A program made the position numbers and the translations under genes. From Roseicyclus sp965662675 (GTDB lineage Bacteria > Pseudomonadota > Alphaproteobacteria > Rhodobacterales > Rhodobacteraceae), in NCBI RefSeq assembly GCF_965662675.1, contig NZ_CBFIIK010000005.1:3486-67485 (forward strand): a DNA stretch of 64,000 bases, written 5' to 3'. Below are positions 1 through 7,816 of this stretch, piece after piece (the first letter of the stretch is position 1; the number at the start of each line of letters is the position of its first letter). A model generated the notes under the pieces. It was given only the letters and a program-made list of their open reading frames with translations. It searched no databases and was not told where the DNA came from.

Positions 1-132
1 CTGATCCTTGCCCCTGATCATGCGCCCGTCGTCTGGACCGAGACCGAGCGGAAGAAGGGACAAGCGTGGGGCCTCAAGACCATCGAGACCTTCCACACCC
101 ATGGCACGCCGCCGGTGAAAAGCGACCATTGA
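1..132 (+). CDS. C-terminal fragment of an unidentified protein
   Basis: An open frame enters from the left edge and stops at TGA 130-132. The visible 43 residues run from LILAPDHAPVVWTETER to TPPVKSDH. There is no membrane segment and no motif I recognise. A strong hairpin follows at 146-183, so this is the end of a transcription unit. Its position before a sugar-catabolism operon suggests, but does not show, a related role. I cannot name the family. Confidence 0.6.
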   Translation: MILAPDHAPVVWTETERKKGQAWGLKTIETFHTHGTPPVKSDH

Positions 133-145
133 TCGGTGTGCAAAG

Positions 146-183
146 AATTTCGGCCAGCGAAGGTTCCCGCGCTGGCCGAAATT
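146..183 (+). terminator. Perfect 14-bp hairpin after the left-edge gene
   Basis: Arms 146-159 and 170-183 are exact reverse complements (14 bp, AATTT at the outer ends, GC-rich inside) around a 10-base loop. The hairpin starts 13 bases after the stop codon at 132. No T-run follows on the plus strand apart from the AAATT end of the stem itself, so it may act as a weak or bidirectional terminator or as an RNA-stabilising hairpin. It separates the left gene from the promoter at 242. Confidence 0.7.
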
Positions 184-241
184 CAGTCAATATACTGATA
201 TAAAATAAAAAATGAATGATCCGGCTTGCCAGATTGTTTTG

Positions 242-271
242 TTGACAAGAAAATTGGAACGATCCAATAAT
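242..271 (+). promoter_or_regulatory. Sigma-70-type promoter of the 338-5202 operon
   Basis: TTGACA at 242-247 is a consensus -35 box. After 17 bases comes CAATAAT (265-271) as a plausible -10. The palindromic operator (252-267) fills the spacer, a classic arrangement for repression by blocking RNA polymerase. This also argues against any start codon upstream of 338 for the first gene. Confidence 0.65.
252..267. promoter_or_regulatory. LacI-type operator, copy 1
   Basis: AATTGGAACGATCCAA is a near-perfect palindrome centred on CG (TTGGA-ACGA-TCCAA), typical of LacI-family sites. The same 16 bases occur at 10766-10781 before the second enzyme operon. The likely binder is the LacI-type protein encoded at 15799-16812, inside that second operon; the regulator at 5217-6224 is the alternative. 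The assignment is an inference from position. Confidence 0.7.
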
Positions 272-337
272 TTGCCGACACCGCCGGAAAACCGGCCTGC
301 GATTCGTGCGCGGATCGCCAAAGGGGGGAATTCTGCC

Positions 338-1336
338 ATGCGTTGGGGATTGATCGGCGCGAGCAATATCGCCGCCAACCACATGATCGGGGCCATTCGC
401 GGCGCAGGCGGTGATATCCGTTCTGTGCTGAGTGCAAGCGCTGACCGCGCCAAGAGCTACGCGGCCGAACATGGCATCGCGCATGGGTATGATGACCTCG
501 ACGCGATGCTGGCCGCCGACAGTCTGGACGCGGTCTATATCTCGACCACCAATGAAAAGCATTTCGCCCAAGCCATGTCTGCCATCGCAGCCGGCAAGCA
601 CGTGCTTTGCGAAAAGCCGCTCGCGATGAGCGTTTCGGATGCCGTCACAATGGTGCGCGCCGCCGATGCGGCGGGCGTTGTCTTCGGCACCAACCATCAC
701 CTGCGCAACGCAGGATCGCATCTGGCGATCCGCGAGGCGGTACAGGCGGGCCGCATCGGCGATGTGCTGAGCGTGCGGGTGTTTCACGCCGTCTATCTGC
801 CCCCTTTCTTGCATGGCTGGCGCCTCGACAATCCCGGCGCGGGCGGCGGTGTCATCCCCGATATCGTTGTCCATGACGCCGACACCGTGCGCTTTCATCT
901 GGGCGAAGATCCGGTGGATGTCGTTGCCATCGACGCGGCCTCCGGCCTTGGCCAAGGGGTCGAGGATAGCTGCATGTCGGTCTGGTCCATGCCCTCGGGT
1001 GCGATGGTCATGGCGCATGAAAGCTTTACCCATGCCTTTGCCCAGACGGGTCTGGAACTGCATGGCACCAAGGGATCGATCATCGCGCGCAATGTGATGA
1101 CGCAGCGCCCGGTGGGGCAGATCACGCTGCGCACCGAAGCGGGGGAGGAGGCGATCACCTTTTCCGATCACAACCTTTATGTCCGCGCGCTGGATCATTT
1201 CCACGCCGCGATGGAGGGAAAGGGGCGGCCATCGGCCGATGGGATCGACGGGATCAAATCGCTGGCCGTCGCCGCCGCCGTGGCGCAGGCCGCCAAGACC
1301 GGTCAGCGCACAACGGTCGATTACGGCGGGGTCTGA
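338..1336 (+). CDS. Gfo/Idh/MocA family NAD(P)-dependent oxidoreductase
   Basis: A 332-residue protein with an N-terminal Rossmann fold (MRWGLIGASNIA, residues 1-12), the family EKP motif at 92-94 and the D175...H179 pair in the C-terminal substrate domain. The family oxidises or reduces hydroxyls of sugars, inositols and sugar acids. An in-frame ATG at 212 lies upstream of the promoter, whereas the ATG at 338 has a strong AAGGGGGG ribosome site (321-328), so 338 is chosen. It is the first gene of a four-gene operon; the CoA-transferase follows after 3 bases. Substrate unknown; a sugar or cyclitol derivative is likely given the ABC importer and GMC enzymes nearby. Confidence 0.9.
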   Translation: MRWGLIGASNIAANHMIGAIRGAGGDIRSVLSASADRAKSYAAEHGIAHGYDDLDAMLAADSLDAVYISTTNEKHFAQAMSAIAAGKHVLCEKPLAMSVSDAVTMVRAADAAGVVFGTNHHLRNAGSHLAIREAVQAGRIGDVLSVRVFHAVYLPPFLHGWRLDNPGAGGGVIPDIVVHDADTVRFHLGEDPVDVVAIDAASGLGQGVEDSCMSVWSMPSGAMVMAHESFTHAFAQTGLELHGTKGSIIARNVMTQRPVGQITLRTEAGEEAITFSDHNLYVRALDHFHAAMEGKGRPSADGIDGIKSLAVAAAVAQAAKTGQRTTVDYGGV

Positions 1337-1339
1337 GCC

Positions 1340-2911
1340 ATGGGCAAGCATGTCACCGCCGCCGAGGCTGTCGCGCGCATCCCCGATGGGGCGGTTGTCA
1401 CGGTGTCGTCGTCGTCGGCGCTGGGCTGCCCCGATGCAGTACTGAAGGCGCTAGGCGAACGCTTCCGGGCCGAGGGGCATCCACGGGGGCTAACCACGCT
1501 GCATCCGATCGCGGCGGGCGACATGTATGGCGTCAAGGGCATCGACCATATCGCGCAAGACGGGCTCTTGTCGCGCGTGATCGCGGGCAGCTATCCCTCC
1601 GGGCCATCCAACCTGCCCATGCCCGAAATCTGGAAGATGGTCGTCGAGGATCGCGTCGCCGCCTATAACGTCCCCTCCGGTATCCTGTTCGACATGCACC
1701 GCGATGTCGCCGCGCGCCGCCCCGGCGTGATGACCAAGGTGGGGTTCGAGACCTTCGTCGATCCGATCCGCGAGGGCTGCGCGATGAATGCGCGGGGGGC
1801 GGCCGCGCCCATCGTGCAGCGCGCCGAATTCGGGGGCGAGACATGGCTGCATTTCCCCAACATCGTGCCCAATGTCGCCATCATCCGTGCGACCACGGCG
1901 GATGAGCGCGGCAACCTGACCTATGAGCACGAGGGTGCCTATCTCGGCGCGCTGGATCAGGCGATCGCCACCCGCAACCACGGCGGGCTGGTGATCGCAC
2001 AGGTCAAGCGCATGACCGCCGCCGGATCGCTGCGGCCCCATGATGTGCATGTGCCGGGCCATCTGGTCGATTTGATCGTGCTGGCCCCCGACCAGAAACA
2101 GACCACCGAAACCCAATACGACCCCGCCATCTCGGGCGAGATCATGCGCCCATGGGACAGTTTTGCGCTTGGCGAACATGGCGTGGAGAAAGTCATCGCG
2201 CGCCGCGCCGCGATGGAGGTCAGGCGCGGCCAGACCGCCAATCTGGGCTTTGGCATTTCCGCCATGGTGCCGCGCATTCTATTGGAAGAAGGCCATGCGC
2301 AAGCGGTGACATGGGCTATCGAACAAGGTGCCGTGGGGGGCATGCCGCTGACCGGTTTCGCCTTTGGCTGCGCGTCGAATGCCGATGCTTTCGTTCCCTC
2401 GCCCAACCAATTCAGCTATTTTCAGGGCGGCGGCTTTGACCAGACCTTCCTCTCGTTTCTCGAGGTGGATGTTCAGGGCAACGTCAATGTCTCGAAACTG
2501 GGCAAGAAACCCTATCTGACGGCGGGCTGCGGCGGCTTCGTCGACATTACAGCGCATGCGAAAAAGATCGTCTTTTCGGGGTTCTTCGAGGCCGGGGCCG
2601 CGCTTGACCTCTCCGATACCGGCCTGCGGGTCACCAAGCCCGGCAAATTCGCCAAGATGGTTGATGCAGTCGAACATGTCACCTTTTCGGGCGCGCGTGC
2701 CGTCGCGCAGGGGCAAGATGTGATCTACGTGACCGAGCGCTGCGTGATCCGCCTGACGCCCAAGGGTTTGGTCGCGGTCGAGGTGATGCCGGGGATCGAG
2801 CCTGCCCGCGATATCGTGGCGGCTAGCGGCGGGCGCGTGACGCTGGCCGAAAACGCCACCACCATGCCCCTTGCGCTTCTGCGCGATCAGCCGATGGGTT
2901 GGTCGCCATGA
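1340..2911 (+). CDS. Fused alpha/beta acyl-CoA:carboxylate CoA-transferase (propionate CoA-transferase/YdiF-like)
   Basis: The 523 residues contain both halves of a class I CoA-transferase in one chain, as in propionate CoA-transferase and YdiF. The second half has the NLGFGIS motif (301-307) and the candidate catalytic glutamate E328 in AIEQGAVGG. The reaction would move CoA from an acyl-CoA (often acetyl-CoA) to a short-chain or hydroxy acid. It starts 3 bases after the Gfo/Idh gene and its TGA overlaps the crotonase ATG. With hydratase and aldehyde dehydrogenase downstream it suggests that an acid produced from the sugar is activated to a CoA thioester. Acceptor unknown. Confidence 0.88.
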   Translation: MGKHVTAAEAVARIPDGAVVTVSSSSALGCPDAVLKALGERFRAEGHPRGLTTLHPIAAGDMYGVKGIDHIAQDGLLSRVIAGSYPSGPSNLPMPEIWKMVVEDRVAAYNVPSGILFDMHRDVAARRPGVMTKVGFETFVDPIREGCAMNARGAAAPIVQRAEFGGETWLHFPNIVPNVAIIRATTADERGNLTYEHEGAYLGALDQAIATRNHGGLVIAQVKRMTAAGSLRPHDVHVPGHLVDLIVLAPDQKQTTETQYDPAISGEIMRPWDSFALGEHGVEKVIARRAAMEVRRGQTANLGFGISAMVPRILLEEGHAQAVTWAIEQGAVGGMPLTGFAFGCASNADAFVPSPNQFSYFQGGGFDQTFLSFLEVDVQGNVNVSKLGKKPYLTAGCGGFVDITAHAKKIVFSGFFEAGAALDLSDTGLRVTKPGKFAKMVDAVEHVTFSGARAVAQGQDVIYVTERCVIRLTPKGLVAVEVMPGIEPARDIVAASGGRVTLAENATTMPLALLRDQPMGWSP

Positions 2912-3675
2912 GCGCCGTTCACCTGATCCTTGACGGGGCCACAGCGCACATCGTTCTCGACAACCCCGGCAAGCTCAACGCCTTCACGCCTGACATGCTG
3001 TCGCAGCTCGAGGCACATTGCGCCACGCTGGAGCGTTCGCCCGAGGTGCTTTGTGTGATCCTGCGCTCCGAAGGTGAGCGCGCCTTTTGCGCCGGGGCCG
3101 ATATCACCGCTTGGGCGGGGCTTTCACCCTTTGATTTCGCGCGTCTTTGGGTGCGCGAGGGGCATCGCATCTTTGACCGGCTGGCGCGGCTGTCGAAACC
3201 GACGATCGCGGTGATCCACGCCCCGGCATTCGGCGGCGGGCTGGAACTGGCAGCCTGTTGCGATATCCGCGTGATGGCCTCCACCGCCACGCTGGCCCTG
3301 CCCGAGGCGCAGGTCGGCATCGTGCCGGGTTGGTCCGGCACGCAGCGGCTTGCCCGGCTTTTGCCCGAAGCAGTGATGAAGGAAATGGCCCTTTTTGGCC
3401 GCCGGATCGATGCGACCCGCGCGTATGGCTTGGGCTTCGCGGCGGAAGTCGCCGATGATCCGTTGGCCGCTGCAATGGGGATTGCTGCAAGCCTCGCCAG
3501 ATCCTCGCCCCGCGCGGTCGAGGTGGCGAAATACCAGATCCATGCCGCCGTCGGCGAAGACCGCGCCGCGATGATCGAGGCGCTGGGCGGCGGCATGATC
3601 GCGGCGAGCGCCGACAAGGCCGAAGGGGTCGCCGCCTTTGCCGCAAAACGCAAACCCGAATTTCCCGGAAGCTGA
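2908..3675 (+). CDS. Enoyl-CoA hydratase/isomerase family protein (crotonase)
   Basis: A 255-residue crotonase with oxyanion-hole segments CAGADI (61-66) and FGGGLEL (109-114). Both hydratase glutamates are present: E113 and E133 (LPEAQVGIVPG). It is therefore a credible hydratase or dehydratase of an acyl-CoA. An upstream in-frame start gives MVAM, but the ATG at 2908 overlaps the preceding TGA (ATGA) and is preferred as translationally coupled. Its place between a CoA-transferase and an aldehyde dehydrogenase implies a short-chain acyl-CoA intermediate. Exact substrate not predictable. Confidence 0.9.
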   Translation: MSAVHLILDGATAHIVLDNPGKLNAFTPDMLSQLEAHCATLERSPEVLCVILRSEGERAFCAGADITAWAGLSPFDFARLWVREGHRIFDRLARLSKPTIAVIHAPAFGGGLELAACCDIRVMASTATLALPEAQVGIVPGWSGTQRLARLLPEAVMKEMALFGRRIDATRAYGLGFAAEVADDPLAAAMGIAASLARSSPRAVEVAKYQIHAAVGEDRAAMIEALGGGMIAASADKAEGVAAFAAKRKPEFPGS

Positions 3676-3678
3676 CCG

Positions 3679-5202
3679 ATGCTGGACCTGACGATCATCC
3701 CCGCCACCAATGCCGCAACGCTCCCTGATGCGCCGATGGTGCTGCGCCACTGGATCGCTGGTGCATGGATCGATAGCGCCGATGGCGCGACCAGTGAGCG
3801 CCGCTCGCCCGCCCATGGCGTGCCTGTTTCCGTCGCGGCCAAGGGCGGCAGGGTTGAGGTCGAGGCCGCGATTGCCGCAGCACGCGCGGCCTTTGATTCC
3901 GGCCCATGGGCGAAGACATCGGGCAAGGATCGCGCCACGCTCTTGCTGAAAGTCGCCGATCTGATCGACCGCGACCGCGCCAAGATCGCCCTTCAGGAAG
4001 TGCTGGAATCGGGCAAACCCATCACGCAGGCGATGGCCGAGATCGAAGGCGCCGCCGATATCTGGCGCTATGCGGCCGCATTGGCCCGCACGATCCATGG
4101 CGATAGCCACAACAGCCTTGGCCCCGATATGCTGGGTCTGGTGCTGAAGGAACCCATCGGCGTGGTGGCGATGATCACGCCGTGGAATTTCCCTTTTCTC
4201 ATCATCTCGCAAAAACTGCCCTTTGCCTTGGCGGCGGGCTGCACGGCGGTGGTCAAACCCTCGGAACTGACGCCGGGCACCACGGTGATGCTGGGCGAAC
4301 TTCTACAAGAAGCAGGCCTGCCCAAGGGCGTGTGCAATATCGTGCTGGGCTATGGCGATCCGGTGGGCGCGATGCTGTCGACGGATGCGCGCGTGGACAT
4401 GGTGTCCTTCACCGGCTCGACCGCTGTGGGCAAGCGCATCAGCGCGGCGGCAAGTGCAACACTGAAGAAAGTCAGCCTGGAACTCGGCGGCAAGAACCCG
4501 CAGGTGATTTTCCCCGATGCCGATCTGGATCAGGCGGCTGACGCCATCGCATTCGGCGTCTATTTCAACGCCGGCGAATGCTGCAATTCGGGCAGCCGGA
4601 TCATCGTGCATGAGGATGTGGCCGCCGCCCTCATTGACAAAATCGCCGCACTCAGCCGTCGCGTGCCGTTTGGCGAGCCGCTCGATCCGCGCACGCAGGT
4701 CGGCGCGATCATCTCGCCCGAACATCTGGAAAAGATCGACGGTTATGTCCGTGGGGCGGTCGCCGCGGGCGCGCGAGTCGCCTTGGGCGGTGCGGCACTC
4801 GATGTCGGCGGCTTGGGGGCGCAATTCTACCAGCCGACCATCGTGACGGGCGTGACACCCGACATGGCCATCGCCCGCGAGGAGGTGTTCGGCCCGGTCC
4901 TTTCGGTCCTGACCTTCTGCACGGCGGATGAAGCCATCGCGCTCGCCAATGATGCCGCCTATGGCTTGTCGGCGGGCGTCTGGAGTCGCGATGTCTCGAC
5001 CTGCCTCGATTTCATGCGCCGCGTGCGCGCGGGCACGGTCTGGACCAACACATGGATGGATGGGTTCGCCGAACTGCCCTTTGGCGGGTTCAAGGAAAGC
5101 GGGCAAGGGCGCGAGTTGGGCCGCTACGGCCTGGAAGAATTCCTAGAGGTCAAAACCGTCCAGATGCGCATCGGTCAGACATGGGGGGCATGGGTCGCCT
5201 GA
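3679..5202 (+). CDS. NAD(P)-dependent aldehyde dehydrogenase
   Basis: A 507-residue ALDH-superfamily enzyme with ITPWNFP (N170), the FTGS cofactor loop (244-247), general base E268 in LELGGKNP and the nucleophile Cys (C301/C302 in FNAGECCNSG). It oxidises an aldehyde to an acid. It begins 3 bases after the crotonase and ends 14 bases before the convergent LacI gene, closing the operon. It resembles betaine/lactaldehyde-type dehydrogenases in general layout, but specificity cannot be read from the sequence. In context it probably oxidises an aldehyde released from the imported carbohydrate. Confidence 0.92.
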   Translation: MLDLTIIPATNAATLPDAPMVLRHWIAGAWIDSADGATSERRSPAHGVPVSVAAKGGRVEVEAAIAAARAAFDSGPWAKTSGKDRATLLLKVADLIDRDRAKIALQEVLESGKPITQAMAEIEGAADIWRYAAALARTIHGDSHNSLGPDMLGLVLKEPIGVVAMITPWNFPFLIISQKLPFALAAGCTAVVKPSELTPGTTVMLGELLQEAGLPKGVCNIVLGYGDPVGAMLSTDARVDMVSFTGSTAVGKRISAAASATLKKVSLELGGKNPQVIFPDADLDQAADAIAFGVYFNAGECCNSGSRIIVHEDVAAALIDKIAALSRRVPFGEPLDPRTQVGAIISPEHLEKIDGYVRGAVAAGARVALGGAALDVGGLGAQFYQPTIVTGVTPDMAIAREEVFGPVLSVLTFCTADEAIALANDAAYGLSAGVWSRDVSTCLDFMRRVRAGTVWTNTWMDGFAELPFGGFKESGQGRELGRYGLEEFLEVKTVQMRIGQTWGAWVA

Positions 5203-5216
5203 TGCGAAGCGCCGCG

Positions 5217-6224
5217 TCACACATCGGGGTCTGGCAAGAACAGGCGATTCAGCCGATCTTGCGGCTCGCCATTCATGCGCCTGAGCAGCATCTCGGCCAT
5301 GGCGCGGCCCGTGGCGCGCAGATCCTCGAACACTGTGTCGATGCGCGGACGGATATTGTCGAAGATCGGCGAGGCGCGCTTGGCCACGATATCGGCATCC
5401 ACCCCATGCACCGCACCCGTGTCGGTCAGCGCGGCCAAGGCCAACAGGGCCGTGACCTCACCCACGCAGACATAGCCATCGGGTGGATCGGCGGCACCAC
5501 GGCGCTGCGTCAAGGCGGCGGCGATGTGGGGCGGCGGGCTGTCGAGGGTCACGCCGGCCACGATCTCGTAATCGATCCCGGCCTCGCGCACCGCCGAGAG
5601 GAACCCGTAGCGCAAATGCTGGGTAAAGGTGAACTGATCGCCGGGCAGCACAAGGCTGATCCGGCGTCGCCCCTTGGACACCAGATGCCGAACCGCCTGC
5701 CGCGCAAAAGCCTCGTTGTCGAAATCCACCCAAGGATGGGCCATGGTGAACTCGGTCCGGCCATGGCTGACAAAGGGGAAATCCGCCTCCATCAACAGGC
5801 GAACGCGAGGATCGAAGGCTTCGGTTCGGGTGAACAAGATCCCGTCGGCCAAGTTGTTGCGCAAGATGGTGCGCACAGGGGCCAGCCGGTCTTCGCCGGG
5901 GCTATCGGGCACCACGGTGACGGAATAGCCGGTGCCGGCCAAGACCTCGGTGATGCCGGCCAAGAATTCATGGGTGAAGCCCAGAAATTCATGCTGGGTA
6001 TTGAGCAAAAGGCTGATGACCTGCGTCCGGCCGGTGCGCAAGCGGCGCGCGGCGCGGTCAGGCACATAGCCCAGCCGCGTGGCTGCCGCACTCACCGTTT
6101 CGCGTGTCCGCGCAGCGATTCGCGGATCACCCGCCAAGGCGCGCGACACCGTCGCCACTGCAAAGCCGGTTTCTTGCGACAAGGTGCGCAAGGTTGGCTT
6201 GTCGCCTTGAATATCGTCGCCCAT
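5217..6224 (-). CDS. LacI-family transcriptional regulator 1
   Basis: A 335-residue regulator. The N-terminal helix-turn-helix (TLRTLSQETGFAVATVSRAL) and the hinge that ends in LGYVPDRAARRL are typical LacI; a periplasmic-binding-protein-like sensor domain follows. An open frame extends to 6416, but the ATG at 6222-6224 puts the HTH at the usual distance from the N-terminus and leaves an intergenic region holding operator-like sites. It is divergent from the sugar ABC importer and convergent with the aldehyde dehydrogenase. It probably represses the importer and itself through the AACGTTTCAAT sites at 6277 and 6407. Confidence 0.9.
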   Translation of the reverse strand: MGDDIQGDKPTLRTLSQETGFAVATVSRALAGDPRIAARTRETVSAAATRLGYVPDRAARRLRTGRTQVISLLLNTQHEFLGFTHEFLAGITEVLAGTGYSVTVVPDSPGEDRLAPVRTILRNNLADGILFTRTEAFDPRVRLLMEADFPFVSHGRTEFTMAHPWVDFDNEAFARQAVRHLVSKGRRRISLVLPGDQFTFTQHLRYGFLSAVREAGIDYEIVAGVTLDSPPPHIAAALTQRRGAADPPDGYVCVGEVTALLALAALTDTGAVHGVDADIVAKRASPIFDNIRPRIDTVFEDLRATGRAMAEMLLRRMNGEPQDRLNRLFLPDPDV

Positions 6225-6276
6225 CGCCCGGTTGCGTCCTTGGGTTGTGTCCTTGGTTATAGTGACCAAGTTTTCA

Positions 6277-6287
6277 AACGTTTCAAT
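6277..6287. promoter_or_regulatory. Putative LacI operator near regulator 1 start
   Basis: AACGTTTCAAT, with a palindromic AAACGTTT core at 6276-6283, lies about 55 bases before the start of regulator 1. The same 11 bases recur at 6407-6417 near the importer gene. CG-centred AACGTT sites are typical of LacI-family binding. Confidence 0.6.
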
Positions 6288-6310
6288 AGTCAAATCTGCA
6301 ACGATTATTT

Positions 6311-6325
6311 TTCTGCACCGCAGAA
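6311..6325. promoter_or_regulatory. Short inverted repeat in the regulator 1/importer intergenic region
   Basis: TTCTGC-ACC-GCAGAA is a perfect 6-bp inverted repeat flanked by AT-rich arms (ATTATT / ATAAT). It sits midway between the two AACGTTTCAAT sites. It could be a second regulator's site or simply local structure; I cannot assign it. Confidence 0.35.
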
Positions 6326-6406
6326 TAATCTCGCCTTTATTGCTGCTTACGCGAAACGACGAGACATTGAAACTTACAATTTGGGGTTGACGCGACCCCA
6401 ATTTAT

Positions 6407-6417
6407 AACGTTTCAAT
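6407..6417. promoter_or_regulatory. Putative LacI operator upstream of the importer operon
   Basis: AACGTTTCAAT, identical to 6277-6287, lies about 50 bases before the binding-protein start at 6466. A related half-site (ATTGAAAC, 6366-6373) is nearby, and TTGACG at 6387-6392 could be the -35 of the importer promoter. Sites on both sides of the intergenic region suggest looping or co-repression of the divergent genes. Confidence 0.6.
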
Positions 6418-6465
6418 TATCCCAAGCCCGATAAGGGCGATGGTCAATCAGGGAGGAACCGAGAC

Positions 6466-7716
6466 ATGACCATGATGAAGAAACTACACATGACCGCCGC
6501 CGTTTTGGCGCTGTCGACCACCGCGGTCGCAGCCCAAGAGGTGGAAGTGCTGCATTGGTGGACCTCGGGCGGTGAAGCTGCCGCCGTTGGTACACTGCGC
6601 GACACGCTGGCCGCTGGCGGCGTGGGCTGGCAGGATATGCCCGTCGCTGGTGGTGGTGGCTCTGACGCCATGACCGTGCTGCGCGCGCGCGTCACCGCAG
6701 GCGACGCACCGACAGCCGTGCAGATGCTCGGCTTCTCGATTCAGGATTGGGCCGCTGAAGGCGCGCTTGCCAATCTCGACGCGCTGGCCGCCGAGCAGGG
6801 CTGGAACGATGTCGTCCCCGCCGCACTTCAAGCCTTCTCGACCTATGAGGGGAGCTGGGTTGCAGCGCCCGTGAACGTCCACTCGACCAACTGGGTCTGG
6901 GCCAATACCGCGCTGATGGCCGAGCTTGGCCTATCGCAGCCCAACAGCTGGGAAGAGTTCGTCGCCGCGATGGAAGCGGCCAAGGCCGCAGGCAAGACCG
7001 CGCTCGCCCATGGTGGTCAGGCATGGCAGGAAGCCACCATGTTCGACTCGATGGTGATGGGTGCCGGTGGCCCCGACTTCTACCAAGCCGCGATGGTCGA
7101 TCTCGACCCCGCAGCGCTGGGCTCTGACACTATGGTCGAGGCCTTCAACCGCATGGCAACGCTGCGCAGCTTTGTCGATGACAACTTCTCGGGCCGCGAT
7201 TGGAACCTCGCCACCGCGATGGTCATCAATGGCGACGCGCTGTTCCAGATCATGGGTGACTGGGCCAAGGGCGAATTCGTGAACGCGGGCATGACCGCCG
7301 GCAACGAGTTCACCTGCTTCCGCGTGCCCGGCACCGAAGGCACCGTGACCTTCAACTCCGACCAGTTTGCGATGTTCAACGTGACCGACGCTGCCGCGCA
7401 GCAGGCCCAGCTTGCCATGGCATCCGCCGTGCTGAGCCCGGAATTCCAGGTGGCGTTCAACCTCGTCAAGGGCTCGGTGCCCGCGCGCACCGACATCCCC
7501 TCCGACCAGTTCGACATGTGCGGCCAGATGGGCATGGCACAGCTGGCGGCCGCGGGTGCTTCGGGTGGTCTGTTCGGGTCGATGGCGCATGGCCATGCCA
7601 ACCCGCCCTCGGTTCAGAACGCGATGTATGACGTGATCACCGCGCATTTCAACGGCGAGTACGATGCCGAGACCGCTGCCGCGGAACTCGTCACCGCCGT
7701 CGAGATCGCGCAGTAA
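6466..7716 (+). CDS. Sugar ABC transporter substrate-binding protein (glucose/mannose type)
   Basis: A 416-residue periplasmic binding protein of the CUT1 group. Residues 1-24 form a signal peptide (MKKLHMTAAVLALSTTAVAAQ) and the mature protein starts near EVEVLHWWTSGGE. That start, AVAGGGG-like residues and the PVNVHSTNWVWAN segment resemble GtsA-type glucose/mannose binding proteins. GGGAGG at about 6451-6456 is the ribosome site. A strong hairpin directly follows the gene, so the binding protein is probably made in excess over the permeases. The ligand may be glucose, a related hexose or a glycoside; the sequence does not decide. Confidence 0.9.
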   Translation: MTMMKKLHMTAAVLALSTTAVAAQEVEVLHWWTSGGEAAAVGTLRDTLAAGGVGWQDMPVAGGGGSDAMTVLRARVTAGDAPTAVQMLGFSIQDWAAEGALANLDALAAEQGWNDVVPAALQAFSTYEGSWVAAPVNVHSTNWVWANTALMAELGLSQPNSWEEFVAAMEAAKAAGKTALAHGGQAWQEATMFDSMVMGAGGPDFYQAAMVDLDPAALGSDTMVEAFNRMATLRSFVDDNFSGRDWNLATAMVINGDALFQIMGDWAKGEFVNAGMTAGNEFTCFRVPGTEGTVTFNSDQFAMFNVTDAAAQQAQLAMASAVLSPEFQVAFNLVKGSVPARTDIPSDQFDMCGQMGMAQLAAAGASGGLFGSMAHGHANPPSVQNAMYDVITAHFNGEYDAETAAAELVTAVEIAQ

Positions 7717-7729
7717 TCCGCGCAGATAT

Positions 7730-7764
7730 GACCGGCCCCGATCACTTCGGGGCCGGTCTTTTTT
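7730..7764 (+). terminator. Intra-operon terminator/attenuator after the binding-protein gene
   Basis: Arms 7730-7741 and 7747-7758 form a perfect 12-bp GC-rich stem with a 5-base loop, followed by TTTTTT (7759-7764). It lies 13 bases after the binding-protein stop and 53 bases before the first permease. This is a partial terminator, or 3' stabiliser, of the kind that raises binding-protein mRNA over permease mRNA. Confidence 0.9.
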
Positions 7765-7816
7765 CCGGTCCAACAGGACCGCACAAACATTCTCGCGACA
7801 AAAGGGGGGTAAGCCG

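Noticed and set aside
74..1351. 425-residue minus-strand open frame
   Set aside because: Antisense to the Gfo/Idh gene and crosses the left-edge gene end, the hairpin and the promoter.
5052..6434. 460-residue plus-strand open frame over regulator 1
   Set aside because: Antisense to the LacI gene, whose helix-turn-helix and sensor domain are clear.
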